From Phormidesmis priestleyi (GTDB lineage: Bacteria; Cyanobacteriota; Cyanobacteriia; Phormidesmidales; Phormidesmidaceae), in contig QBMP01000077.1 in assembly GCA_003242115.1 (NCBI GenBank), forward strand, positions 12,701 through 28,181: a stretch of DNA of 15,481 bases, read 5' to 3'. The first letter of the stretch is position 1; each line of letters starts with the position of its first letter. Position numbers and translations under genes: made by a program. Under the pieces are notes generated by a model. It did no database searches. It had not been told where the DNA came from and saw nothing but the letters and a program-made list of their open reading frames with translations. Shown here piece after piece: positions 7,901-15,076 of this stretch.

Positions 7901-10900
7901 CGCCAGGGCCGTTCAGCATTAACCCGGCAGTCACGAAGCGCGAACTGCGCGATATTGAGCGTGATTTTGACATTGAGCCAGATAATTTGGAAGCGCTGGC
8001 CTTTGGCCCCAAGCTGCCGGATGGCCGTCAGTCACTAATTATTGCTAGCGACAACAACTTTAGCGATACTCAGCGCACTCAGTTTCTGGCATTTGCCCTC
8101 GACTTAAAAGCGACGCCAGCCGCTTTGCCGGTAGTAGAAACACCGCTTACGCAGGATGATGAGGATGCCGCCACGCCGCTCAAAGGAGATTCTGACGATC
8201 CGGCCATTTGGGTGAATCCGGTCAATGGTGACGATAGCTTGGTGATCACAACGCTGAAAGATGGCGGGCTGGCGACCTTCGACCTCCAGGGAAGTATTGT
8301 TCAAACGATCTTACCGGCTCCATTTGGTGAGATTCGCTATAACAATGTGGATTTGGTGTATGGGTTCGAGTTGGGCGGTGAGACAGTAGATTTGGCGGTG
8401 GTGAGCGATCGCGCCAACGACACCCTCGCCATCTTCAAAATCAACCCCGACAACCAGCAGCTAGAAGACGTAACGGATGGGAACATTCTCGAAACCATCT
8501 TTGGCGTAGACGACGGCGAAGCGACCGCCTACGGTCTGGCCACCTACACAAGCCCGGTATCCGGCACGTCCTATGCCTTTGTCACCCAGGCCGACGGCAA
8601 TCAAGTCGCCCAGCTAGCGCTGAGTGAAGACAATGGTAAAGTCACCGCCAATGTAGTTCGTACCCTTCAGCTACCCACCCCTACAGGCGACCCAGAAGAT
8701 TCTCAGTCCGAAGGGCTGGTGGTCGACCAAGAGCTGGGCTTCCTGTACGTCTCTCTCGAAGCGGAAGTCGGCATTCTCAAATTTTCAGCCGAGCCGACGG
8801 GTGGCGACAGCTTCGAGGTCATTCAGCCCATCGGCGCAGACTATTTGGTACCCGATATCGAAGGATTGAACATTTACTACGGCGCAGACGGCAGCGGCTA
8901 TTTGATTGCCAACAGCCAGGGAGACTCTTCCTACGCGGTGTTTAGCCGAGAGGGGACAAACGAATACTTGGGCAGCTTTGTTGTGGGCGGCAATGGCTCC
9001 ATCGATCAGGTGAATGAAAGCGATGGCTTGGACGTGGTGAATACGCCGTTAGGGTCGGCTTTTCCTAACGGCCTGTTGGTGCTGCAAGACGGCGCAAATG
9101 ACCCGCAAAACGTCGTTGAAGATGACGATGAGCTAGAGAACAATAGCACCAACTTTAAGTTTGTTCCCTGGGATTCTGTCGCAAACTCTTTTGAAAACCC
9201 TCTGGATATTGATGTGGATAGCTTTGATCCCCGCAACCCATCGCCTCAGTCTTTAGTCAATGGCGTTGCCAGCGGCGATGTCACCCAAGACTCGATTGTG
9301 CTGTGGACGCGCAGCACCTTCCCCGGCAAGGTGACGTTTGAATATTCCACCGACGCTGACTTTGGCACGGTAACGGGTACGGTAACAGCGACAGTGACGG
9401 ACATTACTGAGCCGGTCAAAGTCGGAGTTACGGGTTTAGATAGCAATACCGAATACTTCTATCGGGTAACCGATGCGGCAGGCGCGCAAAAGGTCGGACG
9501 GTTTGAGACAGCGGCTGTTACCGGCGAGCAGACCGGACTAAACTTCGGTGTGGTGGGTGACTGGCGCGGTGAGATTGCGCCCTATCCAGCGATCGCTAAC
9601 GTAGCCGAAAAGAATCTAGACTTTTTTCTTCTCCACGGCGATACCATTTACGCTGATGATGGCTCCCCTGCTGTGCTCAATCCTGATGGGTCGCCGGATG
9701 AACAGGTAACCAGCATCGCAGAGTTTCGGGCTAAGCATGATGAGGTGTATGGAGATCGCTTCGGCAAAAACTTCTGGGCCGAGGTTCGCGCTTCTACCGC
9801 AGTATACGCCACCATTGACGACCACGAAGTCACCAATGACTTTGCTGGAGCCCAGCTTATCGGCACCGACGAGCGCTTCCTCGCAGCCTTTCCAGGAGAT
9901 GATCCGAACGCGCTGATCAACGACAGTACGCTCTACGAAAACGGGCTACAGGTCTTTCAGAAATACAACCCCATTCAAGACGAATTCTATGGTGAAACGG
10001 GTGACCTGGTAACCGCAGGCGAACGCAAGCTCTACCGGTACAACACCTTTGGCAGCGATGCGGCTTCCTTCACCCTGGATACTCGCTCCTTCCGTGACCC
10101 CTCTATTCCTGCACCTGTCGACTTTACCGACCCCGAACAGCTAGCCTCTGTGCTGGCCGCAACCTTTATCCCCGGTAGAACCCTGCTCGGCGACGCCCAA
10201 AAAGCAGACCTTAAGGCAGATTTGCTCGACGCTCAGGCCAAGGACATCACCTGGAAATTTGTGATGGTGCCCGAGCCGTTTCAAAATCTCTTTCCGGGCG
10301 TCAATACAGATGCCTGGGATGGCTACAATGCCGAGCGCACAGAGCTTCTCAAGTTTATTGAAGGCAGTGGTATTGACAACGTGGTGTTTGTTGCCGCCGA
10401 TGTTCACATGACAACGGTTAACAACGTCACCTATCAGGAGGAACCCTTCGGCGAAATTATTGCGACCGATACGTTTGAAATTACCACGGGCGCAGTTGCC
10501 TACGAAGATCCGACCGGACAGTTTTTGGGAGAAATTTTCACAGCGGGTAATCCTGAACTCAGAGCATTCTACGATAGCTTGCCCATCGCGCCTGACCTCG
10601 ATGACCTGCCCAACGATAAAGACGATTTTGTAGAAGCTGCTATCAATAGCACTCTGCTAGCGCCGCTAGGCTACGATCCTATTGGCTTAGACAACAACTT
10701 GCCTCAGGCTGAGGGACTCATCGACGCGACGTTGTTGCAAGGTGACTACTATGTAGGCCACAGCTCAAGCTGGGCAGAGTTTGAAATCGATCCGGTGACG
10801 CAAAAGCTAACAGTGACGACCTGGGGCATCGACGGCTATAGCGAGGAGGAACTGCTGGCCAATCCGGAGGCCATCATCAACCAAACGCCAACTATCCTCA

Positions 10901-11517
10901 GCCAGTTTGAAGTCAACCCTCAGGGCACCCTCTCAGGCGGTACAGAGACTGACGACACGTTAGTAGATGGCGATGGCAACAGCAAACTCGCTGGACTAGG
11001 CGGTAACGACCTGATCGCGGGCGGTCTCGGTGACGATGTGATCCTCGGCGGCGATGGGGATGATGTCCTGCGGGGCGATCACAATAGCCGCAGCGCCCAG
11101 ACTGGCGAAGCGGGCGGCGATGATCTCATCTACGGCGGCGCAGGTAACGACAGAATCGGCGGCAAATCCGGCAACGACCGACTCTTCGGCAATGCAGGCG
11201 ATGACCAAATTTGGGGCGACGATGGCGACGATATCATTCGTGGCGGCAGAGGGAACGACATCCTGACGGGAGACAACTTCTCTGGCGCTCAAGGGATCGA
11301 CACCTTTGTGCTAGCGCTCGGTGAAGGCAGCGACACCATCACAGACTTTGAAGTTGGCACTGACCTAATTGGGCTAGCAGGCGGCTTGAGCTTCGGCCAA
11401 ATCAGCATTAGCCAACAAAACAATCAAACTGCGATCGCTTTTGCCGATGAAACGTTAGCAGTCTTGCAGGGTGTGAGTGCATCACTGTTGGGAGAAAGCA
11501 GCTTCACAGTTGTTTAG
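4966..11517 (+). CDS. Secreted RTX protein with four phosphohydrolase-type modules (NPP, phytase-like, 3-phytase, PhoD)
   Basis: A 2183-residue protein numbered from ATG 4966. Residues 3-680: type I phosphodiesterase/nucleotide pyrophosphatase of the alkaline phosphatase superfamily, with Asp11 (SLDGA), nucleophile Thr53 (SLTAPGH), Asp391 and His395 (PDGAEH), Asp465-His466 (SDHGF) and His623 (MHGYD); all seven key residues are present. Residues 690-1048: phytase-like esterase (GGLSGLAY, DPEGIVYD, LESLTITPD, NLEALAFGP). Residues 1049-1400: beta-propeller 3-phytase (DDPAIW 1077-1082, RYNNVD 1124-1129, EGLVVD, DIEGLNIYY, ESDGLDV), releasing phosphate from phytate with calcium. Residues 1425-1985: PhoD-type alkaline phosphatase/phosphodiesterase, with an Fn3-like start (VASGDVTQDSIVLWTR) then Asp1532, LHGD1559TIYAD, DDHE 1618-1621, LDTRSFR, WDGYNAER and DVH1814. 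An RTX array ends the protein. There is no signal peptide and I see no cysteine. Gene 1 lies 84 bp upstream; co-transcription is likely. Confidence 0.96.
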   Translation: MAPQNIVISLDGATFSILQDYLTNDQLDSDTGLGYLAKTGIFLPSTPATASLTAPGHIELATGSIAANNDINSNFFHPVASPFESGISGFGAPIGRYDIHGEGAGESEVLTAEPLWLRLQEEGKTVVAATFPGADGADITLPGTGDLIQSSELRTVDYTLPFGSFAGIEAQGFSLEAADFAVAADQAEADLGLSSFSEVKVADLEAIAASQLFGGSDQGYAMQVAAIDTTDDSTANYDEVIVYDANQGIENATNELKVGSAFLSAENSLGLFYFEGSNNVVGTAYDLTRLDPTLSTVHIVRTSANNIPRNAAVIDNVDDINNNVGFWQPQSDFRIPERLSPGLEDFSDLELESVYLDLVESFVDYQTDIFLRSIRQTPNADLALGYLQQPDGAEHQFLLTDPRQPTNFKDASSIGAGQDPAVVERFAENVLFSYQVASNAVQRIIDEVGVDENGIPNSNIMVVSDHGFTPFHTAVAMDNILANAGFDPDQVRAVTSGPAVNIYINLEGREPDGTVSPEEYVGLQQQVVETLTSIQDENATYAPDGAVALFDKIYERPIPPSPTAEDIINATNGFIGQDTGDVFALLTPGYNFDGFQPEVSRQGDTAPAEGDAFFSVPNFYGMHGYDANLTSMEAAFIAAGPDFAPENFQGLDRLQNIDIAPTVLDLLGVEPADTVQGTSLLPAAPDMTRQNVSGVKFIGEAIVPNDLQVQETQVGGLSGLAYNSVFDVYYALSDDRSNIDPARFYTLSIDLSDGVLEDADISFIDVDTLLDANGKPFAPDSIDPEGIVYDNRNSLYISSEGNASNLINPFVNQFSVAGEQLGELPIPELFLPTTDQSSGIRNNLSLESLTITPDQKFLYTATEDALFQDGPDADVDQPSLSRILKYDLATGELVASFVYEVEAVPEAPDPADGFRTNGLVELLATDNNGTLLALERGFSAGVGNTVKLFEIQTQGALDVLGIDNLFREEPLDDDGEVIPPGPFSINPAVTKRELRDIERDFDIEPDNLEALAFGPKLPDGRQSLIIASDNNFSDTQRTQFLAFALDLKATPAALPVVETPLTQDDEDAATPLKGDSDDPAIWVNPVNGDDSLVITTLKDGGLATFDLQGSIVQTILPAPFGEIRYNNVDLVYGFELGGETVDLAVVSDRANDTLAIFKINPDNQQLEDVTDGNILETIFGVDDGEATAYGLATYTSPVSGTSYAFVTQADGNQVAQLALSEDNGKVTANVVRTLQLPTPTGDPEDSQSEGLVVDQELGFLYVSLEAEVGILKFSAEPTGGDSFEVIQPIGADYLVPDIEGLNIYYGADGSGYLIANSQGDSSYAVFSREGTNEYLGSFVVGGNGSIDQVNESDGLDVVNTPLGSAFPNGLLVLQDGANDPQNVVEDDDELENNSTNFKFVPWDSVANSFENPLDIDVDSFDPRNPSPQSLVNGVASGDVTQDSIVLWTRSTFPGKVTFEYSTDADFGTVTGTVTATVTDITEPVKVGVTGLDSNTEYFYRVTDAAGAQKVGRFETAAVTGEQTGLNFGVVGDWRGEIAPYPAIANVAEKNLDFFLLHGDTIYADDGSPAVLNPDGSPDEQVTSIAEFRAKHDEVYGDRFGKNFWAEVRASTAVYATIDDHEVTNDFAGAQLIGTDERFLAAFPGDDPNALINDSTLYENGLQVFQKYNPIQDEFYGETGDLVTAGERKLYRYNTFGSDAASFTLDTRSFRDPSIPAPVDFTDPEQLASVLAATFIPGRTLLGDAQKADLKADLLDAQAKDITWKFVMVPEPFQNLFPGVNTDAWDGYNAERTELLKFIEGSGIDNVVFVAADVHMTTVNNVTYQEEPFGEIIATDTFEITTGAVAYEDPTGQFLGEIFTAGNPELRAFYDSLPIAPDLDDLPNDKDDFVEAAINSTLLAPLGYDPIGLDNNLPQAEGLIDATLLQGDYYVGHSSSWAEFEIDPVTQKLTVTTWGIDGYSEEELLANPEAIINQTPTILSQFEVNPQGTLSGGTETDDTLVDGDGNSKLAGLGGNDLIAGGLGDDVILGGDGDDVLRGDHNSRSAQTGEAGGDDLIYGGAGNDRIGGKSGNDRLFGNAGDDQIWGDDGDDIIRGGRGNDILTGDNFSGAQGIDTFVLALGEGSDTITDFEVGTDLIGLAGGLSFGQISISQQNNQTAIAFADETLAVLQGVSASLLGESSFTVV
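5581..5588. repeat. HIP1 octamer (one of eight in the window)
   Basis: GCGATCGC is the highly iterated palindrome HIP1 of many cyanobacterial genomes. Other copies found by eye start at 27, 1139, 4367, 8405, 9589, 11431 and 12327. All but possibly the first lie inside the three large genes, so these genes carry the host's sequence signature and give no hint of recent arrival from an unrelated lineage. Confidence 0.9.
10993..11514 (+). repeat. RTX calcium-binding repeats and C-terminal secretion tail of gene 2
   Basis: Residues about 2010-2103 hold RTX nonapeptides (GLGGNDLIA, GGLGDDVIL, GGDGDDVLR, GGAGNDRIG, GDDGDDIIR, GGRGNDILT). The array has the same order as in gene 1, including an insert after RGDHNSRSA at the same place and the unusual NDRIGGKxGND segment. 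The tail 2112-2183 (11299-11514) starts IDTFVLALGEG and matches gene 1 closely at first (TDFEVGTDLIGLAGGL), diverging at the end (GESSFTVV). Confidence 0.9.
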
Positions 11518-11603
11518 CTCTCTTCATTCGATATCTCTTTCTTTTATCCACTTAGGCTAATCAAGAGGGATAACAGTTCATTTCTTTTCAATAACAATTT
11601 TTC

Positions 11604-11607
11604 AAGG
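11604..11607 (+). promoter_or_regulatory. Ribosome binding site of gene 3
   Basis: AAGG (inside AAGGTAA) lies 5 bases before the ATG at 11613. The 95-bp gap between genes 2 and 3 is AT-rich. It has no convincing Pho box (best match CTTAGGCT at 11551-11558, alone) and no clear terminator, so gene 3 is probably read together with gene 2. Confidence 0.65.
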
Positions 11608-11612
11608 TAATC

Positions 11613-14600
11613 ATGGCGTCTGTTTTTATCAACGAGTTTCATTACGACAACACAGGTACAGATACGGGCGAATTCATCGAAATCACCGGACTTGCTGGCA
11701 CTGACCTAACCGGCTGGAGCCTTTTTCGCTACAACGGTGCCAACGGAACAGTTTACACAAGCCCCACCGCTAACGAAACACTCAGTGGCACCATTGCCGA
11801 TCAGGGCAACGGCTTTGGCACTGTGGTCATCAGCTATCCGGCCAACGGTCTGCAAAATGGCGCTCCGGACGGTTTTGCCCTGGTGAACAACTTGGGTGAA
11901 GTTGTGCAGTTCCTTAGCTACGAAGGTTCCTTTGCCGCGACCAATGGCCCAGCGGTTGGCCTCACCAGCATAGATATTGGCATTAGCCAAAATGGTACTG
12001 AAGCAGTTGGCTCTTCTTTGCAGCTTACAGGCACAGGCTCTGCTTACGAAGATTTCACCTGGAGTGCGACCGATGCCAATACGAGCGGAGCGGTCAACGC
12101 TGGGCAGACCTTCGTAGGCACAAATCCGCCTAACCCCACTGTGTTTATCAGCGAAATTCACTACGATAACGCCGGGGCTGATACGGGCGAGTTTGTTGAA
12201 GTGACGGCTACCGCTGGCACCAATCTCACTGGCTACAGTCTGGTTCTCTACAACGGCAATGGCGGCGCGCCTTACAGTACCACTGCCCTGGATGGTGCAG
12301 TTCCCAATGAAGTCAATGGACAAGGCGCGATCGCCTTTGACATCGTAGGCATTCAAAACGGGTCGCCGGATGGGGTAGCGCTAGTTGCACCCGATGGCAG
12401 TGTGATCGAGTTCCTTAGCTATGAAGGCTCGTTTACTGCTGTCGGTGGCCCGGCTGATGGCCTCACTAGCACCGACATCGGCGTTTCTGAAGCTGGCAAC
12501 GAGCTAGCGGGTCAATCGCTCCAGCTAATCGAGGCTGCTTGGACTGGCCCTGCTGCGCAAACGAAGGGCACGGTTAATGATGGCGGCAATAATGGTGGCG
12601 GCGGCGATACTATCACCTTGATCCACGACATTCAAGGCAGCGGCGCGGTTAGCCCGCTAGTCGGCTCCACCGTGACCGTTGAAGCCATTGTTGTTGGCGA
12701 CTTTCAAAATGGCAGCAGCAGCGACAACGGTAATCTAGGTGGCTTTTTCGTGCAAGAAGAAGATGCCGATGCCGATGCTGATGCGACCACTTCCGAAGGT
12801 CTGTTCATTTTTGATGGCAGCAGTGCGCCTGCGGTCGATGTGCAAATGGGTGACAGAGTGCAGGTGACTGGCACGGTTACTGAGTTCAATGGCCTCACCG
12901 AACTGACGAATGTAACCGTTAGCACCGTTAGCACGGGTAGCGCGCTGCCAACTGCTGCCACCGTTAACCTGCCAGTGAACAGCGTAGCCGATCTCGAATC
13001 GTTCGAAGGAATGCAGGTGACGATTCCAGATACGCTTTTTGTCACGGAGTATTTCAATCTGGATCGCTTTGGTGAAATCGTGCTCTCTTCTAACGGCGCG
13101 ACTAATGCACCAGGAACTGATGGCCGGTTAGATCAATACACGCAGTTCAACGATCCAGATGCAGCCGGATTCGCGGCCTACCAGGCAGAAATTGCTAAGC
13201 GCCGTATCGTGGTTGACGATGGCCAAACGATTCAGAACCCCAATCCGATTATTTTGGGCAGAGGCGGTGAACCGCTCAGTGCGACCAATACGCTGCGCGG
13301 CGGCGATACCATTGCTGGACTCACCGGTGTATTGAGCTACGGCTTCAATGAGTACCGCATTCAGCCGGTCGCCCCAGTTGATTTTCAGCCGACCAATCCT
13401 CGACCTGATACACCTGAAGATGTGGGCGGTGATCTCAAAGTTGTCAGCCTCAACGTGCTTCACTTTTTCACTACGTTGGATGTGTCGGGTAACCCTGGTA
13501 GCGGCCCTAATCGTTTGGCTCCGCGAGGTGCCGACAGCCAAGATGAATTTAATCGTCAGCTCACCAAGCTCATCACAACCCTAGAAATTGCTAATGCAGA
13601 CATTTATGGGCTCGTTGAGCTGGAAAATGAGTTTAATAGGGATCAAAACGGAGACGGCAAGGTTGCCCTTGAGACGATTGTAGATGCGCTGAATGAGCGA
13701 GTCGGTGCGGGCACCTATGCTTCTGTCAATCCAGGGGTGCCTTTTGTGGATACGGGAGATGCCATTTCCGTCGGGGCGATTTATAAAACCTCCACAGTGA
13801 AGATTGCCAGTGGTACTTCGGTCGAAATTTTGTCAGATGCTGATTTGCCTGCGTTGGGCTTAAGCGGGCCAGTGTTCGATGGCAACAACACGAACCGTGC
13901 TGCGCTAGCTGTGACCTTTGAAGAGATTGCCACGGGCGAGGCACTCACCGTCGCTGTTAACCACTTCAAATCTAAAGGGGGAACAGGCATGGGCGATGAT
14001 GCCGACACGGGCGATGGTCAAGGGAGCTTTAACGGCACTCGCCTGCGCGCGGCCACTGCACTCAATGCCTGGCTAGGAACTGACCCAACGGGCAGCGACG
14101 ACGCCGACTTCTTGCTGATTGGCGATCTCAATTCGTATGCGCAAGAAGACCCCATCACCTACTTAGAAAGCCAAGGATATACCAATGTCATCAACAATCC
14201 TGAGTCGGCCTACTCCTATGTGTTTGACGGGCAGCTTGGCACCTTAGACTATGGCCTAGCGAGTACCACGCTGATCTCTCAGGTGACAGGTGCAACAGAT
14301 TGGCATATTAACGCTGATGAGCCTGATGCCTTAGATTACAACCTAGACTTTGGTCGCGACCCAGCGCTGTTTGATGGGCAAACGCCTTTCCGCACATCTG
14401 ACCATGATCCGCTAATTGTAGGACTCGATCTGTTGACGCCCGGTGTGGTGATTAATGGCGGTAATGGTAAAGATCCGATTACTGGCAGCAACGGCAACGA
14501 TATTCTTACCGGCGGCAACGGCAAGGATGCAATTTTGGGTGGCAATGGCCGCGATATTTTGAATGGCGGCAATGGCAAAGATATTCTGATTGGCGGACGG

Positions 14601-14846
14601 GGTGACGATTTGCTTACTGGGGGCAATGGCAACGACACGTTTGTGATTGCTCTGAATAACGGCATGGATACCATTACAGACTTTGCAGTTGGTAAAGACT
14701 TGATTGGGTTGTCGGGCGGCCTCACCTTCGGTAGTTTGTCAATTTCTACGCTGGATGGCAATACGTTGATCTCAGATGGAGCTGAAACGCTTGCTCAGTT
14801 GCTAGGCGTCAACGGCCTTTCTCAGAGTGCGTTTGTAATTGTTTAA
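11613..14846 (+). CDS. Secreted ExeM/NucH-type extracellular nuclease with two lamin-tail domains and RTX tail
   Basis: A 1077-residue protein predicted to degrade extracellular DNA (perhaps RNA). Residues 3-165 and 176-320 are two lamin-tail domains (FINEFHYDN...GEFIE; FISEIHYDN...GEFVE), often found in secreted nucleases as binding modules. About 330-600 is the OB-fold-containing region typical of NucH/ExeM proteins (TVEAIVVGDF, GFFVQEED, GDRVQVTGTVTEFNG). Residues 608-945 are an endonuclease/exonuclease/phosphatase domain with Asn614 (SLNVLHF), Glu669 (GLVELENE), His784 (VNHFKSKGG), Asp838 and Asn840 (GDLNSY), Asp879 (LDYG) and the closing SDHDP with His931; the catalytic set looks complete. 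RTX repeats follow from 948. There is no signal peptide, so export is by type I secretion. Next to the two phosphohydrolases it would supply nucleotides from DNA. The family is clear; exact substrate preference is not. Confidence 0.96.
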   Translation: MASVFINEFHYDNTGTDTGEFIEITGLAGTDLTGWSLFRYNGANGTVYTSPTANETLSGTIADQGNGFGTVVISYPANGLQNGAPDGFALVNNLGEVVQFLSYEGSFAATNGPAVGLTSIDIGISQNGTEAVGSSLQLTGTGSAYEDFTWSATDANTSGAVNAGQTFVGTNPPNPTVFISEIHYDNAGADTGEFVEVTATAGTNLTGYSLVLYNGNGGAPYSTTALDGAVPNEVNGQGAIAFDIVGIQNGSPDGVALVAPDGSVIEFLSYEGSFTAVGGPADGLTSTDIGVSEAGNELAGQSLQLIEAAWTGPAAQTKGTVNDGGNNGGGGDTITLIHDIQGSGAVSPLVGSTVTVEAIVVGDFQNGSSSDNGNLGGFFVQEEDADADADATTSEGLFIFDGSSAPAVDVQMGDRVQVTGTVTEFNGLTELTNVTVSTVSTGSALPTAATVNLPVNSVADLESFEGMQVTIPDTLFVTEYFNLDRFGEIVLSSNGATNAPGTDGRLDQYTQFNDPDAAGFAAYQAEIAKRRIVVDDGQTIQNPNPIILGRGGEPLSATNTLRGGDTIAGLTGVLSYGFNEYRIQPVAPVDFQPTNPRPDTPEDVGGDLKVVSLNVLHFFTTLDVSGNPGSGPNRLAPRGADSQDEFNRQLTKLITTLEIANADIYGLVELENEFNRDQNGDGKVALETIVDALNERVGAGTYASVNPGVPFVDTGDAISVGAIYKTSTVKIASGTSVEILSDADLPALGLSGPVFDGNNTNRAALAVTFEEIATGEALTVAVNHFKSKGGTGMGDDADTGDGQGSFNGTRLRAATALNAWLGTDPTGSDDADFLLIGDLNSYAQEDPITYLESQGYTNVINNPESAYSYVFDGQLGTLDYGLASTTLISQVTGATDWHINADEPDALDYNLDFGRDPALFDGQTPFRTSDHDPLIVGLDLLTPGVVINGGNGKDPITGSNGNDILTGGNGKDAILGGNGRDILNGGNGKDILIGGRGDDLLTGGNGNDTFVIALNNGMDTITDFAVGKDLIGLSGGLTFGSLSISTLDGNTLISDGAETLAQLLGVNGLSQSAFVIV
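11622..12582 (+). repeat. Tandem duplication of the lamin-tail domain in gene 3
   Basis: Copy 1 (about 11622-12117) and copy 2 (about 12141-12582) are offset by 173 codons. VFINEFHYDNTGTDTGEF pairs with VFISEIHYDNAGADTGEF, and VVQFLSYEGSF with VIEFLSYEGSF. The DNA has drifted at third positions (for example TTCCTTAGCTACGAAGG against TTCCTTAGCTATGAAGG), so the duplication is old but still kept under selection. Confidence 0.85.
14454..14843 (+). repeat. RTX calcium-binding repeats and C-terminal secretion tail of gene 3
   Basis: The array is shorter than in genes 1 and 2 and has a different flavour: most units read GGNGKDxxx (NGGNGKDPIT, GGNGKDAIL, GGNGKDILI) with lysine where the others have Asp or Asn, and there is no NSR insert. 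The tail 1008-1077 (14634-14843), DTFVIALNNGMDTITDF through GLTFGSLSIS and LLGVNGLSQSAFVIV, is nearer to gene 1 than to gene 2 at its very end. Confidence 0.9.
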
Positions 14847-14870
14847 GCGCAATAAGGAAGCGCGGCAGGG

Positions 14871-15047
14871 TAGTTCAAAGTAGTTCAAAACTTTGCACAT
14901 TAAGGTAACACTCTACGCAATGGCGGCGTGGTTCAATCGGGGGTAACAATTTTGATTGGGAATTAAAACCTCAAAGTCTGGCCAAATAGACTTCTGAAGG
15001 ATCTATCCCTGACTCAGAGTGTTACCCTGGCGGAACTTTGGTTGAAC
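14871..15047. repeat. Inverted-repeat region after gene 3, function unknown
   Basis: This is the core of the 230-bp non-coding stretch 14847-15076 between the convergent genes. A perfect 11-bp inverted repeat, GGTAACACTCT (14904-14914) and AGAGTGTTACC (15016-15026), encloses 101 bases. Each arm is flanked on its outer side, after exactly 15 bases, by GTTCAA (14883-14888) or its complement TTGAAC (15042-15047). A further GGTTCAA-GGTAACA pair is at 14930-14948. Inside is a 6-bp hairpin, AAGTCT (14974-14979) with AGACTT (14988-14993). No T-run suits a + strand terminator; read on the - strand the hairpin is followed by TGAGGTTTT, a poor terminator for the small gene. Confidence 0.6.
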
Positions 15048-15076
15048 CATGCCTGCCCTTGGGCCGTGCGGTGCCG

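Noticed and set aside
11535..11573. Terminator between genes 2 and 3 (TTATCC/GGATAA and CTCTT/AAGAG arms)
   Set aside because: The stems are 5-6 bp, AT-rich, compete with each other and have no T-run straight after.
11706..12356. 216-residue open frame on the - strand inside gene 3
   Set aside because: It is antisense to the duplicated lamin-tail domains. It has no domain or ribosome binding site, and the + strand frame is clearly the coding one.
4366..14843. RTX repeats as a sign of toxins
   Set aside because: The repeats only show calcium-dependent folding and type I export. The attached domains are hydrolases, and no pore-forming or activating-acyltransferase gene is present.
14883..15047. 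Insertion sequence or complete MITE
   Set aside because: No transposase fragment and no target-site duplication is visible at either edge, so I report only inverted repeats.
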